NCBI GenBank assembly: GCA_014218235.1
Contig: CM024753.1
Location: forward strand, 7,254,001-7,318,000
DNA length: 64,000 bases
Direction: 5' to 3'
Source: Colocasia esculenta
Lineage: Eukaryota; Streptophyta; Magnoliopsida; Alismatales; Araceae
Shown piece by piece: positions 10,740-21,469 of this stretch. Both the position numbers and the translations under genes were made by a program. Under the pieces are notes generated by a model. The model was not told the DNA's origin and did no database searches. It saw nothing but the letters and a program-made list of their open reading frames with translations. How positions within the stretch are numbered: the stretch's first letter is position 1; every line of letters begins with the position of its first letter.

Positions 10740-12863
10740 AAATGTATTAAAATTGATATAATATAACAAGAGAAAAATACTGTTCACACTAAAACAAATG
10801 AACACAGATAGAAGAGGACATTGGCAGATCTAGAAGAAAATTCATTATCAGATAGAAAAGGACATTAACAGATAGAAGAGGACATTAGCAAACCTGTTCA
10901 ATAATAGGTAAAATCACCTGTTCAGTTTGAAGAGCCCCTTCACAGTTTTCTGCCCTGCCCAACTTGAAACAAAATAGAGAAGATAGAAAATATCGATTAC
11001 CAAACTATAAGCAAGCAAATTGGGGGACAATCAAACAAAAACCATCTACAGACATAACAATATGGAAATACAAGAACATAATAATGAAAGCAAGTCTTTC
11101 TCATACGCCTTAGGATCCAAGTTGAAATCTCCACCCCCACGACTTATCTACCCCCCTTAAAAAAAGAGAAAGGATATGCAAAATACCCTTTCAGGAAAAC
11201 TTCGGGTGACAAAAGTCTAATCTTAATTATGCTTCAGCACATGTTCACATAATTTCATAGGGTAATGAGTTTAAACTGAAGAGACTGTAGCACACTTATC
11301 ACATACTTGTGTCAAGAAATGTAAGATATGCTAAGAATAGTTGAACACATCAAGTCTCAAACTCCCAAGGTAGTGTAACAAAAATCCTGAATATGTAACA
11401 ACATTTTAAAGGAACAAAAATCCTGAATATGTAACAACATTTTAAAGTAACAAAAATCCTGAATATGGACCAGGAATGGACATATTTTAAAGTAACGTCC
11501 AAACTCCCAGGTAGTGTAACAAAAATCTTGAATATGTGACAACATTTTAAAGTAACAAAAATCTCTCAGCACATTTCTTATGACAACTCAAACAGAAGAA
11601 TGGCAGAGGAACTTAGTTAAAACAGAACAAGAAATTGCAAAGAATCCAGTTGATGCCCTCACATTTCTTTTACATCCAAACTGCAGGAAATAAGTTGATA
11701 GTCTCATTAGAATTAATAAACTAAACAGTAAAAGAAGGCATGCTCAAGCTTCTGTTTCGATCATCTTGTGCATCCCTGGCACCTAGATATTATCACTATA
11801 ATTTAAGGAAAACGTTAGAAAGCAGGATAGAGGAACACCTAAATACTGAACCTCCACCTAGACTAAGCAGTCCGTGCACACAGAACAGAGTCAATAAATA
11901 AAAGTGAACAGAGAGGTTACCTGGTACACAATTGCGTGTAAAACAGATGTAGAATGGAAAGAATTGATTCTGGAAAGAAGTAGCAACACAGAATTTCCCC
12001 ACAGAAAACTCAGTTACCAACTGAATGATGAGGATATATCTGGCCATAACATAACATGTGCCTCAACAATAAATATGACCTCGAGATATGTGGTAACTCA
12101 CAGAGCATGCTGCAACATGGCGATCTTACACAAAAGAAATATAGATAGAGAAATTTGAAAGGAAAAGCACAGGTTACTAACTGTAGCTGAGACTGGCGAG
12201 TGAAGCACTGGCAAAGTGAATCCGAAGATTCCAACGACGAGTCCTTAGTGAAGCACTGGCAAAGCTCGGCACCATCACTGCCCTACGGTCTCAAACTACG
12301 ACCCCGCGACATCAATAATGTCGAGAGAAGCGCAAATAAACGAAGAAGATCCATAAACCCTAGGATCTGACCGGAAAGGGCGAGGGGAACCGAGCAGCTT
12401 CGGGACCTACTACAGCGTCCATCTAAAGCACCAGAGACATAGGAGGAGGGCGGCTAACCTGGTTGACGAGTTGTTGTGGCTGGAGGGGAGGATCGGTGAG
12501 CGACCTCGCCCTGGAGTTGGAACTCCTTGGCAGTGCCTGCTTCCCCCCGGGCGGCGCCGGGTACCGTAGCGACGACGACGGGTCGAGCACTGCTCTAGAT
12601 CAGCGCCTCCTCGCCCCGTTCCTTCCTCCCCGACCTCACCTTGCCCTCTGCACCGCGAAAGATTTGGGGAAAAAGTGGCGTGGGGAAGGGGAAGGGTCGG
12701 CCGATTTGGGGAAAAGGTTTGGTGGGGTGGCGTGGGGAAGGGTTCGCGTAAAGGGGTTTGGATTAGAAAAGAGTAATAAAATCATTATTTTAAACTTGTT
12801 TATACTTACAAAATTTAAAATCATAACTATAAACAGTAACTATAGACTAACTTTGTTGTAGTG
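10740..12863 (-). other. CACTA 1 right interior: probable 5' leader of the transposon gene
   Basis: No coding domain was recognised. From about 12170 to 12770 the DNA turns GC-rich and, on the minus strand, resembles a plant 5' UTR, including CCTAGGGTTTATGG near 12350. AGTGAAGCACTGGCAAAG occurs twice (about 12200 and 12248). The terminal 100 bp is AT-rich and ends in the GTTGTAGTG inverted terminus. The plus-strand ORF at 12463-12861 reads through this leader and the terminus and looks spurious. Confidence 0.5.
11377..11560. repeat. 36-bp tandem repeat in CACTA 1
   Basis: Units begin at 11377, 11413 and 11449 with exact 36-bp spacing, each starting AACAAAAATCCTGAATATG, and an interrupted further copy lies near 11518. 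Non-coding. It lies upstream of the transposon gene in gene orientation. Confidence 0.9.
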
Positions 12864-13531
12864 TAGTCTTGATATACAAGCTATCTCGTTACACGCCACT
12901 TGATACAAGCTATCCTATTACATGTCATTTTGATACACGCTATCTTGTTATACACTATCTTGTTACACGCTATCTCGTTATGTTGTCATCCTAGTTTTGC
13001 AATACTCTTGAGAAATGTATTATTGTTCACTTGTTATCTTGTACTATTACTCTCTTGACTATATATGATCGTTCTCTTAGTTAACCCCCGTTACAAGACA
13101 TTAATCACTTAAAGCATGCTTGTTTACACGAGATATTAAGTCCTACTGAGCGTTATCGCTCACCCTTCGTTATTTGTTATTGTGTTTTCAGGTAAGTCAA
13201 GTTACGACCTTACATATAACAACGGGATTGGACTGGAGTGATGAGCGTTCTGAAGTCATAGCGATGGAATGTCTTTAGTACCCTAGAGTTAGTTTGTTAG
13301 TAGTTACTTAGTTATCATTTCCAAATGTAATAATGTCATTGAGCCCTATGTTTTGGCTCTGAATTAGTGGTTGTAATAGATTAGATGAATTATCAATAAA
13401 ATGATGAGTTTTATTGCAATTATTGTTCATTAGTTGCTCTGATATTGCGAATGTATGCGCAATTTTCATTACCATACTCGTTGTTCATGCCTCCCTAATT
13501 TATTCCGCTGCTAAATTAGCGGGGCATGACA
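12864..13531 (+). repeat. Tekay/Del-like gypsy LTR, right piece with 3' end
   Basis: This continues the LTR interrupted at 4463. It contains an ACTGAGCGTTATCGCTCACC block near 13145 and a TTTTCAGGTAAG motif, as in the U3/R part of plant Tekay/Del LTRs, and ends GGGGCATGACA at 13531. The complete LTR at 52624-55618 ends in the similar GGGGCGCGACA. The next base begins the Tat antisense ORF, so this LTR inserted into the Tat element. Its 5' end is not in the window, so it cannot be told whether it is a solo LTR. Confidence 0.7.
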
Positions 13532-13544
13532 ACCCCCGAGGTCC

Positions 13545-15150
13545 TTCCTCCTCGGTCGTGTTTGTCTGCTCGGTCTCGGGCGGTACCACCACTGTCGTTT
13601 GCGGCTGGCCCACCGCAGCCGCATCGGTGAGGGGAATGGGGGCCGCTGTCCCCACAGGATCCTCCGCACGCGTTGCCCCTACGACCTCCTCAGAAGTCTA
13701 CCTTGCGCGGTAACGGCTCCGCTTTCCAGTGCCCCCGCCGCGACGCTGGATGCTTCAGCCACAACTCCCTCAGCTGTTCGGCCCTCGACAGGGCCTTGGG
13801 GCGCGGACACCCCTACTCGCTCCTCTAAGGAGCCTTCATCAAACCGGTCTCTTAAAACGATCAGTCCCAGCTCGGAGACTACCCCCTCTGTAGTCAGGGG
13901 TCGCGTCTCGGGAATGATGCATGCGCGGCCTCGCCTGCTCGGCCACTTTCACCAGCTTCCTCTTCTTGATTCGAAGTAGAGGGACCTCCTCCTCTTCCTC
14001 AACCTCTTCCTCGGCCTCCCTCTCCACGGCCTTCGACGCCGCCTTGGACCCGACCCTCCTCTTAAGATTTGCCTTCAGAGGTCTTTTTTCAGTAGCTCGG
14101 GGACTAGCCAGGCGGCGCTCTTCGGCTTCCACTCCGGGGGCGTCCTCACCCATGTAGGTCACGTAGGAGGTGACGGTGATCTGCTTGGCGTAATCCGCCA
14201 TGTCTTCCTGATCCTGACCAGCGGCCATTCTTCGACGGCTACACAAGGAAAAGACGGTTAGAGGACAACCTCTTAACATGCCCCAAGGGATAGAGAAGAA
14301 TCGAATACTTACTCCATGGTCGGCTCAGGCCATACTTGACGAGTTGAAACCCCGTCAAGTAGTATTCCGCGTTTCGTACCAGCGCTGTGTTCAGGCTATC
14401 CGAGGCCTTCGCCTCATCCCGGATCAGGAAGGGGTAGTGGTCCTTCTCGAGGCTTCCGAACTCGAGTGGGGAACCCTCACTCCAACGCGTCAGCACGGCG
14501 ACTGATGAAGAGGACGCAGTGCGTCCATCCCTTATTATTGGAATGTTTGCTCCCGAACAAGATCTGCATCCTGTTCAGGCAATGCTTGGTGTAGTAAATG
14601 CTAAGCCCCGTCTGTGGCGAGGCTATAAGGCTAAACTGCGTCCGGAAGACATCCACAGAGCCTCGCACTCCGCGAAGCCTGCAGACGATGCAGAATACGC
14701 AGATCGTCCACCATGAATTCGGGGTCAGCTGGATGGGTGCGATCCCCCATGTGTTCAGCAGTGCCCTTGCCACCTCCGACAACGGAAGCCGTAATCCTGC
14801 CTCCAAGATGTTGGGGGAGAGGGCGAAGCAGCCTGGTTTGTTCACCAGGTAAGACTCCTCTTCTTTGGCAAGGAGGATGTCATACTCCTCGCCGATCTGG
14901 TAACGCTCATGGAGGCCTCAAGAAGCGATATTTCTGCCCTCGGGATGCCACTGGTGCCCCCTCGCTCGCTCCGGCGACTGCCACACTCTTCCCCTTCTGC
15001 GACATTGCTGACGGAGGAAGAAGCGAAGAGGAAGAAGGAGGCGAAGACGACAAAGAGGGGAAGCAGCGGAGCAGGAAGAAGGCGACGAGCTCGAGTGACG
15101 AAGGTTCAAGCTAAAGCTGGAGGCGTGAGTCATCGCCTTCTCCCCTCCTC
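13545..15150 (-). pseudogene. Tat antisense ORF (putative gypsy-type transposon domain), decayed
   Basis: The minus strand encodes, in several frames, FALSPNILEAGLRLPLSEVA then WGIAPIQLTPNSWW (14845-14700), a segment over 14496-14239 starting TRWSEGSPLEFGS, and a basic/acidic tail (14279-13839) with a long Glu run and KRKLVKVAEQARPRM. The motif LRLPL..VARALL..WGIAPIQL.PNSW is the signature of the plant putative gypsy-type transposon domain. Its function is unknown. Frame changes at about 14915 and 14480-14500 break it, and the C-terminal end is cut by the inserted gypsy LTR at 13531. GC content (about 60%) is higher than the surroundings. Confidence 0.72.
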
Positions 15151-15410
15151 ATCCTTATAAGGAAAGAGGAGCGCGAAATCCAAAAGCAAAAATGGCAATT
15201 TTTCCCTCGAACGGACCGTTCAATGCACTGATCCACGTTCTCCAGGCGACACATCTTCCCTGCTATGATGAAAGTTCCATCCCCGAGGAGGGCGTCTAAC
15301 GGCGTCGCGCTGGAGCCGTTCTCACCATCGCGGTCAGTATCACATTTAATGCGAGTGACAATCGAGCAGACCTCCGCTCTCAAGTGCCGCGGTACCGAGC
15401 CAGCTTGAGA

Positions 15411-15424
15411 GCGTGGGGGACAAG
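15411..15424 (+). promoter_or_regulatory. Polypurine tract of the Tat element
   Basis: AGCGTGGGGGACAAG lies immediately before the LTR terminus TGTGGA. A G-rich purine run at this position primes plus-strand DNA synthesis and fixes the element as plus-oriented. Confidence 0.8.
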
Positions 15425-16222
15425 TGTGGAGGCTATTTCTAGCCTCCTAGGCCTGCAGGGCCCATCATGACCCATCACGACCCATCATAACCCAGCAGGC
15501 TGGTGTGGCCTTCAGGCAGCATGCCACGTGTCCTCGGGGTCAGCCTAAGGCTTCCAAACACGTTCTGGCCACCAACACACATAAGGGTCCCAAGGGTAGT
15601 CTCCGGACACCCCGTGACCCATTCAACCAGGTCACAACCTACCAGGCAGGCCCTTCTCGAACCCTTGAAGCAGTCTGTCACCGAACACAGCTACGCATCG
15701 AGCACCGAGGAGCCTAGTTGGACACCGAGCAGAAGCCCTGTTCGGTATCCTTCAGCCAAGAGCCCTCAAAGCGGCTGTTTGCCTCCCATGCAGTTAATGA
15801 GGCGGCGCGACACGCGTCCCACGACAAGGCATTAATTGTAAAGGATCCCAATAGGCGTCTCAACAGACACCTCGCCTGGGAACCTGAACCGACACACCCC
15901 TCCAGTCATCATTAGAGTTGATAGCGTTTGACTCTTCATCTCCCTCTCCTATAAAAGGCACAGGTAATTCCCATGCAAAGGTACGAAACCTCTGTCGCAC
16001 ACACGCCCTTGCGCGAGACACACACCAGCGAACCTTCTTCTCCAAGCCTCTCTATAGTCCAATCTGACTTAGGCATCTGAGGGTCCCTCCAGTTCTTCAA
16101 CCGGCCCCCCCTGATTCTCTTCTGGGTCTTGCAGGTCTTCGTCCGCACCGGCGACCGTCTTCCCTCTCTTCTCTTAGTGGAAGTCCGTTTGACTCAGGCC
16201 CAAACAGGAAAACACGTCCACA
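15425..16222 (+). repeat. 3' LTR of the Tat element (798 bp)
   Basis: Starts TGTGGA and ends TCCACA, a perfect 6-bp inverted terminus. A TATAAAAG box at 15950-15957 fits a promoter on the plus strand. The R/U5 part contains GACTTAGGCATCTGAGGG, which is matched on the other strand near 49975. The first bases contain CATCATGACCCATCACGACC-like short repeats. The 5 bases after the LTR are ATGAA; the matching duplication is not available because the left part of the element is missing. Confidence 0.85.
15950..15957 (+). promoter_or_regulatory. TATA box of the Tat LTR
   Basis: TATAAAAG about 525 bp into the LTR, in element sense, followed by a pyrimidine-rich leader. It supports the plus orientation of the LTR against the minus-strand ORF. 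Confidence 0.7.
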
Positions 16223-16827
16223 ATGAATCAATGAGGCAACTTGGCAACCACGATTAGACAGATTGATTTGCCCTTGTCACTTGACATGATTTTTTAGTGG
16301 TGAGTATCATATAATCGGAGTATATATAGTGGGCGCTTATTTGAGAGCCTTTAGTTTAGATATGGTCATGAACTTAACGTAAGATCACTTCTTCTTTCCT
16401 TGCAAGAGAAATGTTTATTGCAAAAAAAGATCTTGCAATAAGTTTGACATAAATTGTAAGAACATAATTTTATTGATCAACAAATACTAAAAATATGTGT
16501 TTGTTAGGCTCAATAAATTTGTTATTTTACAAGTCACGTCAACCTAATGCAAGATCATTTCTGTTCCTACTAAAACCATGAAAACTTCTCACATTTTCAC
16601 ATGTTTAGATATGGTTCATGATGGCTGGCCACTGGGATTACAAAATAAATTAACCTCTAAAAGTTTTATGATCACCTTTCCGTATCTTATTATGTCCGTA
16701 ATATTTTTGGTACGAAATGGGGATCTTGTTGTCTTAAGAGCTAGCTAGGGTAGGTACCAGTGGTTGAGTTCACACACCATTCCATGAATCCACGGTTATC
16801 TAAAATGCATATTAGTGCTACCCCACT

Positions 16828-16980
16828 CAGACGGATCCAAGAATTTTTCCAGTAGGGTCACTCCTTTTAGAAAAATTTTCAACCAAATCAATTTATTGAA
16901 AAATTTTAAACTCATCAATAGAGTTTTAAAAATCCAGTGGGATCACATGACCCCACTGTTTGTCTCTAGATCCGTCCCTG
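16828..16980. mobile_element. hAT-type MITE copy 1 (153 bp)
   Basis: Bounded by perfect 8-bp duplications ACCCCACT at 16820-16827 and 16981-16988. The termini are CAGACGGATCCAAG and the inverse of CAGGGACGGATCTAG. Size, 8-bp duplication and CAG-type ends fit a non-autonomous hAT element. Its reverse complement resembles the copy at 17220-17377, including an AGTGGGGTCA.GTGA.CCCACT block. Confidence 0.85.
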
Positions 16981-17219
16981 ACCCCACTAATCTAGTCCAT
17001 CTTGCTGAAATCAGCGTATAATCGCGTCAGCTAGCATGGCATTTATTCTCTTATGAACCTTATCGAGTTGTAGTGACGAGTACATGACATATGTTAATAT
17101 ATATCTTACAAGGGCCATCAGCATGATCTAAACCACTACTCTTCTTGCTTCTACGTACAGATCTTCCAAGCATTTGAAATTGTCCCTTGCCCATGATGCC
17201 GTCTCATCTATATCACAGG

Positions 17220-17377
17220 CAATGGCGGAGCCACCTTAGAGCTAGTGGGGTCCTGTGACCCCACTAGATTGAAAAGTTTTAATAGTGATGTAAAATTTTA
17301 TCATTAGTGATTCTACTGGATTAAGAAAATATATTTAAAGATGCACCTATTAAATAAAAATTCTAGATCCACCACTG
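17220..17377. mobile_element. hAT-type MITE copy 2 (158 bp)
   Basis: Termini CAATGGCGGAGCC and inverse CAGTGGTGGATCTAG, flanked by ATCACAGG and ATTACGGG, an 8-bp duplication now matching at six positions. It belongs to the same family as the copy at 16828-16980 but in opposite orientation, and appears older. Confidence 0.7.
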
Positions 17378-18084
17378 ATTACGGGCTGGGAGGGCACTTG
17401 GCTTCAAAAAGTTTTTCCCATCACCCCACTAAAAGAAAAGCCTCAACTAAACTACTGCGTACGACACATTCCGACCAACATATACATAAAAGTGATCACA
17501 ATAGAGATGTCTGAGAAAAGGCTCTTAGTACCTATGAAGCTAGACTTTAGAGTAGCTGTAGCCCTTTTCAAGTGAAAGTTCATGCTCTAGTTAACTTTTG
17601 CTGTAGCTTGTGGTCGACCGGTCAGGAGCGCTGAACCCGCAAATTAAAGATCATTCAAAGTCTCTACTACTTACCTTTTGCATGTCTTCGATGCATGGTT
17701 GAAGTTATAAAACAATCAAGATCATGAGCATGCGTCATATTATACCGTCTAAAGTTACAAGCAAGGGATGATAGAGGCCAAGTTTGAAAGCGAAGTATGT
17801 TACTTTATACAGGCCACTCTCTCATATGTAAAGGATTAACAAATTACTCGCACATCTTCCCCATCTAGGCGAGCTTCCGGGCATTAAAAATCTCTCGCAC
17901 ATGCGATGCTCTTTTCATCTGAATAGGAGAGAAAATTAATGACGTGCTCTCAATACCTGTTCCTATCACTTTGTCTAAATCCCATATTCTACGACCTCTT
18001 AGAAATCCCTATTCGTGTGGGATCGTTCTAGAGTTTCACTAATTATAGCTAGTGCACCATGGTGCCCTCGGCACGTACATTTAA

Positions 18085-18095
18085 ACTATATATAT

Positions 18096-18151
<56 letters not shown>
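18085..18151. repeat. (TA)n microsatellite
   Basis: About 67 bp of alternating TA with one AA interruption. No coding content. Confidence 0.98.
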
Positions 18152-18154
<3 letters not shown>

Positions 18155-21100
18155 GTTATGACGAATACCATCTGCTAGATATATGCATGTTGTACAATCT
18201 GATCACTGAGCGGTCAAAAAATGTACATATAATTTTGCATTACCTCGGAGACCATAACCGCGTATTACTTTTATGCTCATAGAGGACCATCAGAAGCTCA
18301 TTGCCCACATGAGATGCTGCTTCATTTTTTATTAGTGAGGGTAAAAAATTATCCGACCAAAACATCGATTGGTTGAACGTTTGGATCTCACATACGTCAG
18401 TAAATTACGGGGCCTCCGACCACTCTCAAGTGCGGCGTTTGAACAATTTTTTTTTCTCCGTTTTCATGGATAAAGAATGCTGCTCTCGACCAATAGGCAT
18501 GGTGTCGCTATCTGCTATAACCATTGGGCGAGATGCATGCAGTACTGTTGCAGTACAGAGGTGCCTTGGTTCCCTCATCACCCACGTATTAGAATACTGA
18601 AAGGTGATTCAGCTGAACACAGAAAAATGGCCACAAGTACTCTATCGGTTCAGACTGCCACACACCGACGCTTCTTAACTAATCCAAGCCTTCCCAATTG
18701 TTAAGTGCATCCCGTGGATGCCACACGCCTAGCCAGCAGCTCCTCTAATGGCCAGGATCTAGATGAGGTGGCCACGTTCTTCCTCCCGCAAAAGCTATCA
18801 TCGAGATTGGAACTTGCAGGGGAGCCCGTTCTTTCCCCGTCAGTTGTTTAATCCGAAGCTCCTTTCTGTATTGAGTATTACGTACTCTTCTGTAATTTGT
18901 TCTTTGTTTAATCTCAAGTGGGCGTCTTTTGTGAAGCTGCCTGCGATCAGACCGCGGTTTGACAGGAAGAACACCCAACCCACCCCACCTGGAGAAAAAC
19001 AAAAGAATGAAGACTTTTTGTTGGGGAAGCTGACCTCGCTTCCCAAGTCACTGTTTGGCGTGTGTCCACACTCTCTCGCCTTCCCCCACAGCCTTAACAA
19101 CCCCCAACAATCGCTAAGTCCTCCTCCTCCTTTGACCACCAATCGTCATATATACTAGGCGATCGATCGATGGGGTTTCGTGTCTCTCAGGATCCGCGTT
19201 TCTGCGACGACTAGTTCTTCGCGGCACGACGGTCTTCCGACTGTTTTCTCTGGGTGAGGAGATCTGAATCCGATACTGTTTCCACTTTTAATTAAGCTGG
19301 TTTTAAGATAGTGATTCCCGGAGCATTATGACATATGAACATCGATTGCGATTCCTGTTTGTTTTGGTACTTGGAGAATCCTAATTGCTTTGTTATCTTT
19401 GTTGTGTATGTGCTGTTGTGTGCCAATTCTAGCTAGCTGCCCTTTTTGATTCCTAAGATTGAGCTATTCTTCCGCTTTCTACTTCAGATGTGGTGATCAC
19501 TCTGGCATCCCCATTTCTAATTTCCGTCTACAGATCATACCTATCCCTTAATCCAATTTTCCAAATACGTACCTATCCCTTCCTTGTCACAGGCCATGAG
19601 CTTTGGCTGAGATGGGGGTGGAAGGAAAGGTGGGTGATCTGGAGGATGTCGGTGGGCTCTGCCTTCTAATAATCTCTCCGCCTGCTTGCACTCAATTCGT
19701 GCTCTTGCACAGCAGACGATCATCTCATCCTACCGAAGCTGATGTTGTTGGCTCCCCCACACTCAATTGTTGGCAAATCATATGTTTTCATGTTGCATGG
19801 GTTCGATCCTAAGTTAGTGGGTTCGCATGCATTTATTTAGGCTTTTCTTCTCTCTGATCTGATGGTCTACACCTAAGCCACAAGTATGATTAGAGTCCCT
19901 ATATATCTCTCTCTCATTCTGAGGTACGTTTCTTCTCTCATTTCTATATGATCAGCTAGAGATCTTTCGATAGAAATGAGAATTGTATGGACTAGTTCAT
20001 CTGTCTACTTTTCCACAATAACCTTTTTTTTTTTCTTGGTTCCTTGCAACCTTGCTTAATTATATCTTCCCATCTCCGTATGAACATATTTTGGGTGTGC
20101 TTCTTTCTATAGATCAACATGTCCGCTTCTGGGCAGATAGGCATGCAATATCACACACTGATCATTCACATGGGCTGGGCTCTTCTAATATGGCCGCCGG
20201 GGTTTAGTTCCTTTGGTTACTTAATATCGTTCTACTTCTTGTGGGTTTGATCAATGAACTCTTTCGTCTAACATGTAACTCCAAATTGTTAGATCGTCTG
20301 AAGTGGTGTCTACACCTTTTTTTTTTTAGTGGCGCCTGGGCCACAGATGGGCCACGGCCCAAAAGGGAGCCAGCAGTTGCAGATTGCAGTAGCAGCGAAT
20401 GGGGGGCACATGAGGTAAATTAGGAAGAAAGGAGGGGCTACCTTGGGCTGGGCTGCTGCCACCTCAGCCCTAAAAAATGTAGGTTATAAAGTCTCCTTTT
20501 CCCATGCAAAAGGCTACCGTCGCCACCAAGGGGAGAGTGGGGAGATCGCAACCAGAAGGAGGAGGCGGCAGAAACCAGAAAGAGGAAGAAAAAGAGAGCA
20601 GCAGGAGGGGAAGAAGAAAGGGGCCAGGCCAGTTTTCCTTGGAGATACGTGAGCGTACTGCTTGTTAGAGAGTGGGAAAAGGTGAGGGTAGAGTAGGGAG
20701 TGGAAGGACTTTTAATTTTGTTTATTTCTATCTCTTCCTCTCCCAGAGATTTCGCTCTACCCATGTATTTCTTTGTTTCCTGATGCAACCATCTTCTGGG
20801 AATATGCTCCCAATGGAGTTTACGTCTCGAAATGATATGTAAATGCTCAGTGTTTATAAGAAGTTAGTGATAATGCTCCGATATATGCTTCCTCATCATC
20901 CTGCCCCTATTTCTTTTTTTTATGTGTTCACGGGAGTACGCTTGAGGGCCCAGACATGGGTATATGTACCACTGTTCCATTGTTGCATGCAATTTTGTAA
21001 TTCAGATTTACTGTTCTTCATTTATGCTTATTCGCATGAAGCTTTGTGATGCTTAGCCATAAGCCCCTTTCCTAATACCAGACTGAAGGCTGTCCTATGC

Positions 21101-21460
21101 TCGGTCTGGTGTTGATGGGCTATGCAACATTTATTCATCTGTGCTATTTTGATCAATTTGAATCTTTGTTATCAGATGCCCCTTCCCTTTCTTTCGATTT
21201 AATTGGTATAAATGCTAAACTCTGGAAGGCCCCAGAACAACAACCCACTATAGCATTTCTACAGGCCTTGGTACTGAGCTCTCACGTCGTCTGTGTGATG
21301 TGCATTAGTTACCCCTTTGTTAAGCATCTCTTCTATTTGTTTAAACCTTCCTCAAGAAGATGTCACTGTATTCTCAATTTCCTTCTACAGCGCATTAATT
21401 TGGCACAAGAAATTTCCAGTTAATCCCCATGTTTTTTTTTCTCCCTTGAGTGGATGTTAG
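18152..21460. other. Single-copy-looking DNA, no recognised gene
   Basis: Composition changes several times: a CT-rich, leader-like block (18990-19260), T-rich intron-like DNA (19260-20330), a purine-rich stretch (20500-20620) and further AT-rich DNA. A very short reading frame begins at ATG 19170. The longest ORFs (18763-19158, 21097-21423) lack motifs and mostly lack a good start context. It could hold the UTR and introns of a gene with very small exons or a non-coding transcript, but I see no proof. Confidence 0.4.
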
Positions 21461-21469
21461 AGCCTTGAA

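Larger units (their letters stand above)
4464..12863 (-). mobile_element. CACTA (En/Spm) transposon 1, 8.4 kb
   Basis: The ends are CACTACAAC at 4464 and its exact inverse GTTGTAGTG ending at 12863. The flanking triplets, TAT and TAG, match at two of three positions, close to the 3-bp duplication expected for this superfamily. Subterminal CGTAAGTG/CTTACGG repeats crowd the left end. The only recognisable gene reads leftward (7049-10708) and joins Ulp1 protease-like and plant Transposase_24-like domains. I found no TNP2 (DDE) catalytic transposase, so the copy looks non-autonomous unless that gene is too decayed to see. It inserted into a gypsy LTR. Confidence 0.9.
13532..16222 (+). mobile_element. 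Tat-lineage Ty3/gypsy element, 3' end
   Basis: A plus-strand LTR (15425-16222) is preceded by a purine tract, so it is a 3' LTR. Upstream, on the opposite strand, lies an ORF of the putative gypsy-type transposon family. An antisense ORF next to the 3' LTR is a known trait of Tat elements such as Grande and Retand. The polyprotein part has been separated off by the gypsy LTR insertion at 13531. A second, opposite-strand fragment of a related LTR lies at 49953-50365. Confidence 0.78.
16223..18084. other. Intergenic DNA with two small hAT-type elements
   Basis: AT-rich sequence without a credible gene. The only structured items are the two related MITEs at 16828-16980 and 17220-17377. The remaining ORFs are short and motif-free. 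Confidence 0.6.

Noticed and set aside
12463..12861. 132-codon plus-strand frame
   Set aside because: Runs from GC-rich leader DNA into the CACTA terminus, opposite in strand to the transposon gene, with no motif.
4461..12866. Perfect 3-bp target duplication for CACTA 1
   Set aside because: Flanks are TAT and TAG; only two of three bases match, so I report the ends but not a perfect duplication.
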